A stretch of DNA of 64,000 nt from Dolomedes plantarius (GCA_907164885.2 OU015492.1:191086766-191150765); one strand, 5' to 3'. Numbered from the stretch's first letter, positions 36,897-49,008 are shown. The notes: generated by a model not told the origin, from the letters alone. Translations and numbers: made by a program.

Positions 36897-37354
36897 TCAG
36901 AATTTTTTCTTACCTAAAGACTAATATCTTCTCCATCAAATCACGTTTGTTCAGTCTATTTTTCTATAAAACATTCAGAACTAAAAAAAATTGGATGCTT
37001 TTAGCTGTATATTTAACAGTTTTTAAAAATCTGTTTACCTTTGCGATGAATTCTGAAAGTAAACAAACTTGAATGTGAATGAATCAAGTAGCTCAAGTAT
37101 TCATATCGCGTAGTGAGCTGTAAAAAACTGAATGGCAGTCTACTACTCCAATCGCATGAAAAACTAAATAAATAAAAAATAATGAAAGGGTGTGCTTTTA
37201 CAAGGTGTGGATTAAATGCAATATTGTTAGATAATTCGGGATATTTTTTAACTTTCATATACTTTTTCCATTATGACGTCATTATTAGTATTATGACGTC
37301 AAAATGACGGGTTACCTTCTAGTCTATATATATAAAACGCGTAGGTATGCGGCA
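36897..37354. repeat. 456-bp dispersed repeat, copy B
   Basis: Second copy of 35357-35812. Small indels near its start (actaatatcttctcc versus actatcttctcc) and scattered substitutions separate them. It splits the 36-bp array, giving a clear left boundary at ggca|tcag and a right boundary at ggca|aaaa. No target duplication is certain, because ggca occurs at both edges and may be 4 bp of it. Confidence 0.8.
37274..37301. promoter_or_regulatory. Paired CRE-like sites in repeat copy B
   Basis: TGACGTCA at 37274-37281 and 37294-37301, the same 20-bp start spacing as copy A. Confidence 0.35.
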
Positions 37355-37490
37355 AAAAAGTAGAAAAAAAATACTCCTCTAACTGTAGGCACTCTCTACA
37401 AAAAAAGTACTCCTCTAACTGTAGGCACTCTCTACAAAAAAAGTTCTCATCTAACTGTAGGCACTCTCTACAAAAAAAGTACTCCTCTTT

Positions 37491-39061
37491 ATCACGTTAA
37501 ATTCTGGCTTTGACTCTAAAGAAGCAGTCTCATTTGTGTAGTAAACGTGAAACGGTGTTGTGAATAAAGAAGTATAAATATGTCCTAAGAGTAAAATATC
37601 TGTAATATTTTTTTTAATGATGTGAATCCTTTTATTTCAGATTTGATAGATTTCTTTAAAAGGCGGACATAAAAAAAGTATAAATTTTCCATTAATATTT
37701 TTGAAGTAAAATAGCCACATAATAGGCCTTTTTTACAGTGGAAAATTAAAGATTACAAATATGTGTGCTAACAAGATTTTTTAAAAAAATTCTTAAATAT
37801 TCTAGTTTTAGAATATTTCGTTTAAATATATATAATTACAACTCTGCAATCTAAATTTTTGTGTATCGTAAAAAAGTTAAAAATTTCAAACAATTTAAAA
37901 TTTTATAATTGATGAAAATGCATTGAAATTCCATTCGCATCCCGAAGAAAAGTAATAATAATGGGAATTAAAATAAATAAGAACATGTTATGGGGAATTG
38001 AGAGCTTTATATCGAGTTTTGTTAGAGAGGAGGGGAATGAAGTTAACGGAATACACTGCATTCAAGCTTTTTTTGAATGACATATTTTGTCACTTTACTA
38101 GAACACAGAATTTTGCATTCTTCAGGAGATTTTATGTGCGTGCATTACATCGAATTTTAACTCATCCTAACAGCACAATCTAAAGATAAAAGCGAAAAGG
38201 AGTTTTGACAGTTCTTCAGTATAAAATTTCTAGATGGAGAATAAACTTTTGTAAGCATTCACTAACATCACATTTCAGTGACATATTTGTAGCTTACGCT
38301 TCTTTCTAATTTTTTTATAACGAAAGGTAAAGATTGTCATAGGATTATTTAAAGTTGATTGGTTTCGAAATTATCGAAAACAACGGGATCTTGTTACATA
38401 GAACTGTGAAAACATGTGCTCAAATAAAGAACACTATGTAAATATTACATCTTTTATAACACCTTCTAAATTATTTCTCTGATTATAATAACGATATGAA
38501 TTTTCTTGAATCATTTACGTAAAATAAATGCCATTAATGACTTATTTTCTTAAATCAATATACATCCTTTTATATAATATTCCTCCTCTGCCCTATTTAT
38601 GTTTGAATAAAGATCTTCAAATGCAGTGGTAGCTTTAATCCATATCTAGCTGTCCCCAAATCCCAAATTATCAATTAGTAGAAATTAATGTCTGGTCTCC
38701 ATTTAATCAATTTTAACGGCGTTTCCCCTAACAAGTGACCAGCAGTGATTTTAAATCTTTCGTGTCCACTTCATTAATTAACTTTTAAGTTGAGTTGTTA
38801 TGAATGCAATTTTAAGCTCAGAGATTAGCCAGCATTAGGTGGCTATCATTAAATGAGCTGTCCCTTAAAACCGAATATCCTTTTCGCACTATAACAGAAT
38901 CTTTATTAAATCTAAAAATTTTCTTTCTAACTTCTGTGCTATTAGGTTTCATTCACAATTAATCAAGGGGCTGTTTAAAAATACACTTTGCTTTACTCAA
39001 AAATTCTTGACGATTGCTTGAATTATTTGACATTGCAGAGGTCTTTTATTTTTCATAACTA

Positions 39062-39063
<2 letters not shown>
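37491..39063. other. AT-rich non-coding stretch
   Basis: No supported feature in about 1.6 kb. Confidence 0.5.
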
Positions 39064-39139
<76 letters not shown>

Positions 39140-39140
39140 G
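39064..39140. repeat. (CA)n-(TA)n compound microsatellite
   Basis: (CA)14 passes directly into (TA)~22 and ends at the MITE at 39141. Confidence 0.95.
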
Positions 39141-39313
39141 CAGTATAACTTCTCTATGGCGGCCAGACATGATTCTGAAAATAAGGGGTCGTTTTGAGAG
39201 GTGACCGTCCAAATGAGGTTTCTTCCATAACATTGGCTCTATGGGGGGGGAGTCTTTAATCGGTTCTGAACAAAATCTGGAAGTTCAGAGGGGTGACCGG
39301 TAGAGAAGTTTCA

Positions 39314-39316
<3 letters not shown>
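39141..39316. mobile_element. Tigger-like MITE, 176 bp
   Basis: cagtataacttctctatggc and the complement cagtgaaacttctctaccgg are the imperfect terminal inverted repeats. TA lies outside on the right, and TG, one change from TA, on the left. G-rich interior with no coding. (TA)n borders both sides. Confidence 0.8.
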
Positions 39317-39385
<69 letters not shown>

Positions 39386-39526
39386 CTAGATTTCTAGAAA
39401 TAGAGGTGCCGGAATGGTAACCTCCCGGGGTGGGGAGGGGGGGGTATTCCAAATTATTGACAAAGAGAGGTACCGCCTCAAACCTAGCGCTGTATATATA
39501 TAATATGTGTGTGTGTGTGTGTGTAC
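39317..39526. repeat. (TA)n and (TG)n tracts around a small inverted-repeat unit
   Basis: (TA)~32 at 39317-39381 and TA/(TG)~10 at 39493-39526 enclose 39382-39492. The enclosed unit has ends agtgctagattt and, inverted, acagcgctaggttt, so it may be another short MITE of about 111 bp. The end match is imperfect, so this is a weak call. Confidence 0.6.
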
Positions 39527-40741
39527 TGTTATAAAACCATGATACTATTTTATAACAACAAAATGATCACAGTATTATATCAGTAACGGAAAAATATCAA
39601 AGTTTAATCCACGTTGGTCAAATGTTAGTAAGTATGGAATTTTGTTTTTATTTTCTGGCAAGTTTACTCACGGGACACTCAATATCTCCCTGAAAACATT
39701 CTAGAATGAATTCACGACGTTTTACGGTATAACCAATGAATAGATAAAAATAAATGTCGTTTTCCTTCTTTTTCTGCGAGCAAGCACACAAAAGCTCTCG
39801 TCTCTTTTTCCGGAATAATTTTTTTCATTGCTCCGAATTCGATCTTATTACTTCTCAAATTGTTTCTATACTTCCACTCCCCTCTGCAATTTAAGAGCCA
39901 CCCTCTCCGTCCATCCTTCGGTGTAAAAACGCTCCGCAAACGTACAAAAACAGAAAGCATTTACTGGGGGGGAAAAAAATCGAAAAAATAGCAGCATCTC
40001 CACGAAAAGGGGATCTCGATTAATGAAAAAGTGGTTGCCAGTTGACAACGTGACCCGTTGATCTTTTACTTCAGCCAACCAACGAAGCTAAGCCGATTGC
40101 GGTGGTCCGCCCACCGTGTTCCCCAATTAAATTGTGGCAAGGAAAATAAAGCCTTCGAGAAGACCTTTATTTATTTACACTCACGTATCCGCAGAAAAAG
40201 ATCGGAAAATAAATCCGCTGTATAATAGATTAAAAAGTGGGCTCGTCGCGAAGTTCTCTTGCTTAAGGCGCTGGAATGGGAAGCAATATTCCGAGAAATG
40301 AAAGGGAAAAAAAAAAGACGAATATTGGGTGGGATGAATTTAGTTACGAGCTTCTGTGTGTTTGCAGTTTTTTTCCCTATTTTTTTCGTGTCGGGTGCAT
40401 GAGTATGTATTTTCACTCTAACAGGATGGAACATAACAAATGCGCTTCAAGAGGTTATTAGCAGAGCGCGGGTATAGACTGTTATGAATTATTTTTTAAT
40501 GATCGATTATTGTTAAGAAATTTAGAGCTTCTGGGACATGAAATTTTAATAAAAAAAGGCGTGTTTTTATTTTCTTAGCTTGAAGCAGACTATACAGTTT
40601 TTAAATTAGCACAAACCACATGTTTCTACTTCAGTTCTATCTATCGGTTATGAATTTTTCATGATTAGTCGTCTCGAAGCGGATATAGATGAAAATTCTT
40701 GCACGGTAACTCTGAAAGTTTATACATATTTTTTTTTTCAC
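39527..40741. other. Non-coding, partly GC-richer unique stretch
   Basis: 39700-40450 is unique-looking and less AT-rich, with a cggtgg/ccaccg mini-hairpin at about 40100. Short frames on both strands (39712-39960, 39866-40078, 40171-40434) show no motif. Together with 26.7-28.1 kb it is among the few segments here that could be conserved non-coding DNA. Confidence 0.35.
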
Positions 40742-41411
40742 TTAAGGGGACAGGATACCTTCAAATTCGAATTTTTTTTATTTTCAGTTTTTAGCTCTAT
40801 ATACAAAATGAGAATAATTAATTTTCTATTTTACTACATTAAAAACCCTTAGAATTGAAAATAAGGAATTTATGGCTGAATAATGCCTGTTTTGCAAAAA
40901 ATATTTCAAAACTGCTAATGTTTTTCAAAAGGCTCCATGCGCATTCTATATTAATTAAAATTCTTAAATTTTGTATTATAAGTTTACCATATGTATATAA
41001 ATATAAATTTACATTAATTTTTTTGTGTGTGAATCTAAAGTCTTAAATAAATTTTTTCTATTCTGCCTGTTATTTTTTTTATATTTTTACTTTATTTTAT
41101 GGTCTATAAATTTGTAAAAAAAAATGTGATTTAAAGAATTATGCACAGTTTTGTGATAAACACTTCAATTAACAATTCTGAGAAATTTGGTAGATATCAG
41201 AAGAAAATGAATATGCATGGAGCCTTTTGAAAAATTCTAGCATTTTTGAAGAATTTTTTGATAAATAGGTCTTATTCCCCCCACAAAATACTTATTTGTG
41301 AATTCTAAGTATCTTTAGTGTAGTAGAAAAGAATATAAATTATACTCATGGGGTATATAGAGTAAAATATTGAAAATTAAAGAAGAACAAGATTGAAAGT
41401 CCCTTGTCCCC

Positions 41412-41415
<4 letters not shown>
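40742..41415. mobile_element. TTAA-flanked inverted-repeat element, copy 2 (uninterrupted)
   Basis: TTAA at 40742-40745 and 41412-41415 encloses ends ggggacaggataccttcaa and the complement ggggacaagggactttcaat. The body aligns with copy 1 (6063-7057): both hold acaaaatgagaataat, tggtctataaat and ttatgcacagtttt blocks. Copy 2 lacks the 249-bp MITE and reads agtttaccatatgtatataa at the site, so it preserves the empty target. No coding capacity. Confidence 0.85.
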
Positions 41416-41831
<416 letters not shown>

Positions 41832-41849
41832 CAGTCCTAAGAATATTTA

Positions 41850-43145
41850 GTTTAGAGTTGAAGTTATAAAAATTGATCAAACCGGAACCCAAAATTACCA
41901 TGAAAAAAAAAATTGTGCCCTTCAAAATGATCAAAAATTTTACCGTTAGAAAGTCCCGATGATAAATCATTAAGAAACTTTTGCGATGTTGAAAAGTAAA
42001 AAATATATGAAAATTTTGCTTTGGTTCAGTATATATTTTAAAATCTAAACATGTTTTTGATTCCAATTTTTAAAATTTTTCATGAGAAAATTTTAAATTG
42101 TTCATATAATCCTGGTTAGAAGCCGGATTAAATGCTCATTAGAATCCCGAAAATTATTTTTCAAAACCGAAAATTACGATGAAGACAAAAGTTTTTTTTA
42201 TATGCATTTCAGAGATTAAAAGTTTTATAATTAAAATTCAATTAAGTATTAAAGACAAATCATTTAGAAAAATTTCTGATGTCGAATAGTTAAAAATATA
42301 TAAAAATAGAGCTGGTGGTTTGGTAGTTGTGTTATAAAATAATTTTTTGCTTTAAATTCTGATTATTAAATTTTGAAGCAAAATTTCAAATTGTACAAAT
42401 ATTATTTATATGCGTAGTGATCTTTATATCTAAAGACATTTGAGGAAACAAAATCATTGCCAAAATCTGCAGAAATAAATACATATAAAATTTTCTGTGC
42501 CGAAACCCTTTAACAAAGTTATTCAATATAAATTTATTAATGACAGGATTACATTACAAAAGGGGTGACTACACGAACGTTTTAAATAGAGGTTCATTGT
42601 GTAATCGAAATAAGCAGTGCATTTTTATTAAACTTTTTGAAGCAAATAATATTTACATGCGTAATGATCTTTATGTATAAAAACATTTGATGAAACAAAA
42701 TCATTACAAAATATGTGTAAATACATACATATAAAATTTTCTGTGCCGAAACAGTCTAACAAAATTTTTTTATTATGAATATATTAATAACAGGATTACA
42801 TTAAATGACGGGTGATTGCACAAATGTTTTAAATAGAGGTACAATGTGCAATCGAAATAAGCAGTGTATTTTTATTAAATTTTTTTGAAGCAAAATTTCA
42901 AATTGTTAATATAATATTTACATGCGTAATGATCTTTATATCTAAAGACATTTGATGAAAACAAAATCATTACAAAATCTGTGGAAATACATACATATAA
43001 AATTTTCTGTGCCGAAACACTCTAACAAAGTTTTTCCAGTATGAATTTATTAATAACAGGGTTACATTAAAAGCGGGGTTACTGGACGAACGTTTTAAAT
43101 AGAGGTTCATTGTGTAATCGAAATAAACAGTGTATTTTTATTTAA
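41850..43145. repeat. Old ~250-260-bp tandem array
   Basis: Three clear units start near tgcgtagtgatctttat at 42411, 42659 and 42923. Each carries aaattttctgtgccgaaac, an aggattacatt block and aaatagaggttcattgtg. Upstream, 41850-42370 holds two much more diverged units (aaatcattaagaaactttt versus aaatcatttagaaaaattt). Divergence grows towards the left, so expansion was from the right or more recent there. Confidence 0.85.
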
Positions 43146-43344
43146 TTCTTAAAAAAGAACGTAAGTTTAAAGTTTGATACTAAAAGTCTCATAAATTAAA
43201 AATGGGAACAGGGAAATAAAACTCAAGATGGGGCTGAGCTGAAAATTTCGACGCCTTATGTGTGGGACTCGTGAAGAATGATTTACAAATAAAAGAAAAT
43301 TGATGAAATAAACAAAAATAAAAGCATCTTAAATATGATGCATG

Positions 43345-44349
43345 GTATGTGAAGAGGGCGTTGCATTGTCTATCGCTTTATTCCTTTGTGAATTTGAGTG
43401 AAGTCAGTACTTGTCACATGCGATATTTTTACGATTAGACAATGAAGGTGAAAATAATATGTGCGGTTTTTCAAAGAAGGAAATGAAATACATGTTTGAA
43501 ACGAAAATGGGAACAAAGAGACAGAATGTGGTAACTGGCGATGAAAATTTGGGAACATGAACAATGTTCTCACCTTCGACAGACAGACGGCCTAAAAAAT
43601 TTACAATTGATGGGAAAAACTAAATGGGTACCGAACAGCGTTTTTGAAGAAACAGGCATTGCGTTTTGAATATGTATTTCATCATTTGTCTACGTGTGAT
43701 CCGTACTTTTCCCCGTTCTTTGTGCTGGTTTTCCGATTGGAACATGCTGTAAAGGCAGTGGGTATTGTATGCCAAAGTTGGAAGTATAAAACATATCTTG
43801 AAGACGAAAAAAACACTAAAAGCGGAAACAAAATACAGGAACTGGAGTTGTTCAAATTTTCAACATCGCCATCTCTTGTAGCACCTGAGATGTTTCGTAA
43901 ATATAAATGTAAAAAAAAAATAATAATAAATGAGGCGTTAAACTGAACAATGATTTGGGGTTTTGAAGACGGCATTGCATTTGTATGACTTTTTTTTTTA
44001 ATGATTTGCTCTTTTTCATATTAAACGTGACCATTTTATGATTGTGAGATGAATGTGAAAATAAAAACCTGCGGTTTTTCTAAGATGGTATGAGTCTGAA
44101 ATTAAGAGGGGAATTGAGAGACAAATTATAGGAACCGAAGGTGGACTTTTGATGATTTCGTATGACTCACTAGATATCCCAAAAATTTGTAAAAAAATCA
44201 AATCTTGAAAAAATAAAAAAATAAAAATAAATGCAATAAATCTATCCATCGTATTAGTTTTTGAAGGCGTTGCATTTGTGCATTTATTTATTTATTTGCG
44301 CAGGTGAATCAGCTCTTCCATGTTCTTTACAATCGTTTTGCAGTTTGAA
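43345..44349. repeat. Degenerate ~300-bp tandem array, about 3.3 units
   Basis: Word variants of ggcgttgcattt recur near 43360, 43655, 43970 and 44264, followed by similar blocks (tgaaggtgaaaataa and tgaatgtgaaaataa; gcggtttttc). A plus-strand 100-codon frame at 43644-43946 is not conserved in the other units. A hAT MITE inserted into the fourth unit ends the visible array. Confidence 0.55.
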
Positions 44350-44825
44350 CTGTGATTTCCAACTAGTGTGCTGCGACACTTTAGGGTGCTGGGAGATTTT
44401 TTTTGCGGGATAATAAAAAATATAGATAAGGCCAACTTAAAATAAATATTATGTTGATATCAAAGACATAAGAATATCATATATAAGCATCATTAGGAAG
44501 TCTAACATTAATAAAACAAAACTTTTTTTAGTGATTTGCATTGTTATCCACTAGTGCAATACCATACTTAATCCCATGGCTGTTTTTAAAACTGTATGAC
44601 TATATTATAATTTGGTGTTCGTTATTTATATATTTCAAAAAATAAATATAATCAGCATTAGAATAAGTTTTTATTTGAATGTAAATTTGATACGCTTATG
44701 ATACACATTCCACTTTGACTCCGGACTGAAAAAAAATGAAAATCTAAATTTTTAACGAGGGTGCCCCAAGTTTCTTTTGGCATTCCTAAGGGTGCCGCAA
44801 ACGTAAAAAGTTTGGGAATCCCTAG
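44350..44825. mobile_element. hAT MITE, about 476 bp
   Basis: The left end ctgtgatttccaactagtgt and the complement of the right, ctagggattcccaaactttt, are decayed versions of the CAGTGGTTCCCAAC-type end common in hAT elements. Further matching is at gctgcgacactttagggtg versus gtttgcggcacccttagg. Candidate 7-8-bp flanks are gtttgaa and gttagaa. The interior is AT-rich with no transposase. Confidence 0.72.
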
Positions 44826-45622
44826 GTTAGAATATGATCGAAAGGTAAAGACTGGCTTACAAAACGCAATTCTACGTTTCAGACATCTCACAAGGATTTT
44901 ATAGATGAAATTTAGATACAATGATCGATGTGTAGGTTTCATCGGATGCTTTGGAGATGAAAGTCCCAAATAAACAAGTCTTGTCACTTTATCAGTATTT
45001 TTCAAAAGATGTAAAAAATGACAGCAAAAAAATAAGACTAAAATGAGTTAAAACGTACAATCAGTGAAACGCTCTTTTCATCACCTGCAGATTTATTCCG
45101 CATACAAAATTTTCTTCACTACATATGAATCTTTCCCCCAGTTTAGGGCGAACAAGATGATAAACATATTTGTAAATACAAATATGTATTTCATGTAAGA
45201 GATCTATAACACTGTTTCAGTAGCTGAAAGAAAAGGAGACAAAAATTTGAAGCATTTTTTAAAGTGAATAGTACAATTAACAAAATTGCTTAAAAGAAAA
45301 ATATTAAAACATAAACACATTACTTTATATCATGATTTTGACGAATATCAGACAATTAAAATATAGTTCCTCACTTTAAAGGATGCTGAACAAGTTCTGT
45401 TAGATTATTTTTGAGTTCTAAATTCAGATAGTAATGGATGGAATTCCCCAAATAAATCTTATTTTAAAAGGGAGAAATCTGATAAATAATGTTGACCATT
45501 TTTAAGGAATTTTTCATCTAAATTTAATTTACAGTTGGAGTGAGAGAAGTTAAAAAAATGAATTTTCTATCTATCTATCAGTTTTTCCATACAGACACGC
45601 ACGCACACACACACACACACAC
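44826..45622. other. AT-rich non-coding stretch ending in (CA)n
   Basis: A (CA)n tract lies at 45597-45622. The 115-codon minus frame at 44658-45005 crosses the hAT end and is not a gene. Confidence 0.5.
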
Positions 45623-45832
45623 ACTATATACCTTTAAAAAACAATAATCCAGACAATGGTTACAGTGATCACAGTTACATTCTTTAAAAAAAAAACTACG
45701 AATATCTTGCTGAACAGCCAGTTTTGCGGAAAGTTCATCAAAGAAATGCTCGCATTTATTCAGTCCATTAAAAACTTCATCAGGGACATTTTCCACGAGT
45801 TGAAGTCCACGAAGTATTGTTTCAAATGCCAA
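45623..45832 (-). pseudogene. Tigger-like transposase C-terminal tail with PIP-box motif
   Basis: The minus-strand frame reads AFETILRGLQLVENVPDEVF, continues NGLNKCEHFFDELSAKL, and reaches QQDIRSFF. QxxIxxFF is the PCNA-binding pattern, which pogo-type transposases are known to carry at their C-terminus. In copy 1 a TAA follows directly after SFF. Here a longer T-run extends the frame past it, so the extra tail is probably a slippage artefact. The catalytic domain is absent. Confidence 0.72.
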
Positions 45833-46019
45833 ATATTGGGAGATTTTATTCTAAAGTGGAATAAAATCTCCCAGTATGTTGTGAAAAAAAATTCGATATA
45901 TAGAGATTTTTTCGATATATAGAAACAGTTTTTCTATGTAATGAACATGGAGATTTGCCAAGAGTTCGATATATAGAAAATTTCGATATAGGGAAGTTCG
46001 ATATATGGAGGTTCGACTG
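45623..46019 (-). mobile_element. Tigger family A, copy 2, left-truncated
   Basis: Matches 30582-30915 and keeps only the right terminal repeat ending ggttcgactg at 46019, followed by TA. It joins a (CA)n tract on the left, where the other end is missing. It has extra copies of ttcgatatatag near the end compared with copy 1. The perfect ggagattttattc / gaataaaatctcc hairpin at about 45838-45872 is conserved in both copies. Confidence 0.85.
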
Positions 46020-46041
46020 TATATATATATATATATATAAA

Positions 46042-47200
46042 CGTTGATCTACGTACATCAAAGCTATCCAGATAACTAAATACCTTAAAAGTGTTATTTA
46101 TAAACATAAGTATGTGCAGTTAAAAAAAAAATTAATGAGCATGTAAAATAATGCTAGTCAGGTGATTTCTCTAATGCCTCCATATTAAAAATCAGTGCAA
46201 TAATTTCCGTTTGTGTTTATTTAATTTCAAAACTTTCTTTGTTCCCTGTTCGAGAGAAAGAGTATTTTTGGATATTTTTTCTTACAGGAAAAAAACACTA
46301 CAGATAGTAAAATGCACGAACGTTCATGATTTTGATTTAATTATCCTGACCTCTGAATGGTTATTTAAAAGACTTTACATAAATTGTTGAACACTTTTCA
46401 TCTCCTTTAGATTGTGAAAAGAAGATATTTAAATTTCACCAGAAGTAGAGAGTTCTCAAGTCCCCTTTTGTTAGAATATTAAGCTATCTAAAAAGCTTTG
46501 CTTCATAAAAAAATAAAAATTCAATAGTTATAAAAGAGGAAATATGCATTATTCTGGATATTTTAAGGAGCTTTTCTTACTGAAAGTCTCTATAAATCCT
46601 CAGTTAACAAAGATGCCACACAGGTAGCTAGCATACTCTGTTATCAAGTAAACAATATTGACAAACATGGAGCCCAATATAATTGCAGTCATATCAAATA
46701 TCTCTCAATGAAATCATCTCTGCCTCATTTATTACAGACATATCAAATTAGAATCTAAAACATTCAAGACCAGGAGCCACAGGGTAACTGCTTTTGACAA
46801 TTTTACCGCAGGAGGTAGCGCTCATTTTCAGAGGTTGCGTCGCATACGAATTGACGCTAAATATCTCAGAGGTTGGGATTGTTAAGTCTTTGGCCTCTTT
46901 GGGGAACAATTAATTGGCGGCGTATGACTGAGGTTCAGTGTTTTAGTAATCTTGATCCGGTTAGCCAGTGAACTTCACCTGCGAGGGGGATCCTTTTGGG
47001 GTAATTGTTAGACTGATAATCCTGAAATATGGCCTTTTTCGCAGTGTAGGTAGGAAAAAAATGTTTTTATTACATCATCAAGTGTATTGTAGCTATTTTT
47101 TCTTTTGGTATTTTTTCTGAAGTATTTGTCTCCATTATGACAAGATTTTAGCTAAATATTTATCTGGTGCACTCTTCAATATTTTCTTTATATGAATTTG

Positions 47201-47202
<2 letters not shown>
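46042..47202. other. Non-coding stretch, GC-richer at 46740-47040
   Basis: No gene or element recognised. The unique GC-richer segment at the right has no open frame of note. Confidence 0.45.

Positions 47203-47252
<50 letters not shown>
47203..47252. repeat. (TA)n microsatellite left of Tigger family B
   Basis: (TA)25, ending exactly at the element start. Confidence 0.95.
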
Positions 47253-47255
<3 letters not shown>

Positions 47256-48959
47256 TGGACGCTCCGTTTAATTCGAACTCGGTTAATCGAACTTCGGTTA
47301 ATTCGAACTAATCCAAGGCCCCAAAAACTTGTATTGGAATTAATGTTAAAAATATCTCATTAATTCGAACTAAATTTTTCACTTCGGTTAATTCGAACTA
47401 AAATTTTGACAAAAAAAAATTCTTTTTCCTCATTTTAATGGAGAAAATACACACTGTATTTATTATTTGTGTGTCCAAACATTCTTTTCTGTGTAAAGAG
47501 GTACATGCCTGCATTCCTAGACTATTGCATGTCCGCTAAACGTTAGTAGCTATTGTCCCTTCTTATTAGTGCTTCTAACGGAAAAAAACAATTTTCCTTT
47601 CTTTGGATCGATTTCTTAGAATTTCAGAAAAAACTAGTCTTTTACTCAGATTTAGGTAAAGTTTTAGACCTTCATGTCGCTAAACGTTAGTAGCTACTCT
47701 AACGTTTCTCTCAAAGTAGGTTTTTGAGAGAAAGTAAGGTTTTGAGAGAAAGGTAAACTAGTCTTTACTACAGATCTATGGGTAACGTTTAGACTTCCAG
47801 TCCCGCTAAACGTTAGTAGCTATTGTCCCTTCTTATTAGTGCTAAACGGAAAAAACAATTTTCCTTTCTTTGGATCGATTTTTCTTAGAATTTCAGAAAA
47901 ACTAGTCTTTACTACAGATTCTAGGGAGCTGGTCAGTTTAACTGCAGTGCAGACAAGTTAATGTGGTTCCTAGTTTTTCTTCCTCATTGTGTGGTGGGCA
48001 TGTGTAAAAATTCAGGATGTCTACACGTGGAAAGTAGGAAAACCCTAACTTTGGAGACAAAGGTAGAAATTTTTAAAGAAAGTAGAGAATGGCGAATGTA
48101 AAACAAAGTTAGCAGATGACTATAGAATATTTTCAAAATGCCTTGTCAACTAATTTGAAAAACAAGGAGTCAATTTTAGATCATGGGAAAAATCAAAATT
48201 TGCTAGAGGAAGGAAATGCATGGGAAATGCGTCCCAAGCAGTTCTAGAAAAGCTCTATGCTATGGTTCCACGATGTTAGATCTTGAAATTTTTCCGATAA
48301 ATGGACCCCTAGTGATGGACGAAGGCTGATGAATTTGGCAAGTCGAATGAGTATGAGATTTTAATGCAGTGATGGATGGCTTTCTCGATTTAAGTCAAGG
48401 ACAATATTTCTTATCAAACTGTATGTGGCCAAAGCTCTGATGTAAACGAAGACCGTATGCACTAATTTCGGTAGGAAAACTGCCAGGGCTTTTTTCTACT
48501 TACCTGCCGAAGATAATTTTAATGCGGCCATAAGGACAAAGCCCATAATGGACTCTATTAAAACTCTGAAAGCATTTATTCAGATGGAACCTTCATCTGA
48601 AATGAATGAAATGTCACTTCAAATCGAGCAGGTGGCTGAACAATGTAGGCATCATAACAGAACCAAACCATCCATTTTACAGTTTTTCCTCCAAAGTTGT
48701 AATTCATATTTTTAATAAAGTTTATTTATATGCATATCTTCTGCTTCATTTTATGAGTAAGGAAGTCTGTATGCTTTTTAAATGTTTAACTTTAGATAAC
48801 ATAGTATACTATCTTTTCTGGGGTTATACATACTAGGAGAGTTTTCTTCTTCAGTGATACCCATTTAAAGTTATATTTTTCTCTTAACATCGGTAATTCG
48901 AACTTCGGATAATTCGAACTTTTTTCAAGAACCTTGAGTTCGAATTATCGAGCGTCCAC

Positions 48960-48960
<1 letters not shown>
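47253..48960 (+). mobile_element. Tigger/pogo element, 1.7 kb, decayed (family B)
   Basis: The left end cagtggacgctccgtttaat and the complement of the right end, cgtggacgctcgataattcg, are terminal inverted repeats (the right has lost one base). Extra gttcgaatta motifs lie inside both ends, and (TA)n lies on both sides. A plus-strand CENP-B-like transposase fossil lies at about 48017-48720. A ~130-bp block (cgctaaacgttagtagc...) is present two to three times at 47530-47935, an internal duplication upstream of the coding part. Length is shorter than a full Tigger, so the middle of the coding region has been lost. Confidence 0.88.
48017..48715 (+). pseudogene. Tigger transposase fossil (CENP-B-like)
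   Basis: Pieces in order: MSTRGK, a frameshift, KTLTLETKVEIFKESREW (the first helix-turn-helix region of CENP-B-like proteins), TKLADDYRI, NLKNKESILDHGKNQN, FPINGPLVMDE, ISYQTVCGQSSDVNEDR (the end of the second DNA-binding half) and TYLP-like text. After a gap it resumes with KTLKAFIQMEPSSEMNE and KPSILQFF, a PIP-box-like end. The DDE catalytic core between about 48510 and 48550 is missing. Many frameshifts and stops make it non-functional. Confidence 0.8.

Positions 48961-49008
<48 letters not shown>

Larger units (their letters stand above)
36840..37490. repeat. 36-bp tandem array, interrupted by repeat copy B
   Basis: The unit ctaactgtaggcactctc plus tacaaaaaaagtactcct recurs at about 36848-36896 and again at 37368-37490 (starts aactgtaggc at 37381, 37417 and 37454). 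Between them sits 36897-37354, inserted after gtaggca. The array must predate the insertion or have expanded on both sides of it. A short hairpin agcgacca/tggtcgct lies upstream at 36723-36741. Confidence 0.88.

Noticed and set aside
35357..37354. LTR retrotransposon with 456-bp direct repeats as LTRs
   Set aside because: The interior holds a SINE, a MITE and part of a 36-bp array but no gag or pol text, and the right copy is inserted into that array.
43644..43946. 100-codon plus frame
   Set aside because: Lies inside a degenerate tandem array, starts with TTG, and is not conserved in sister units.
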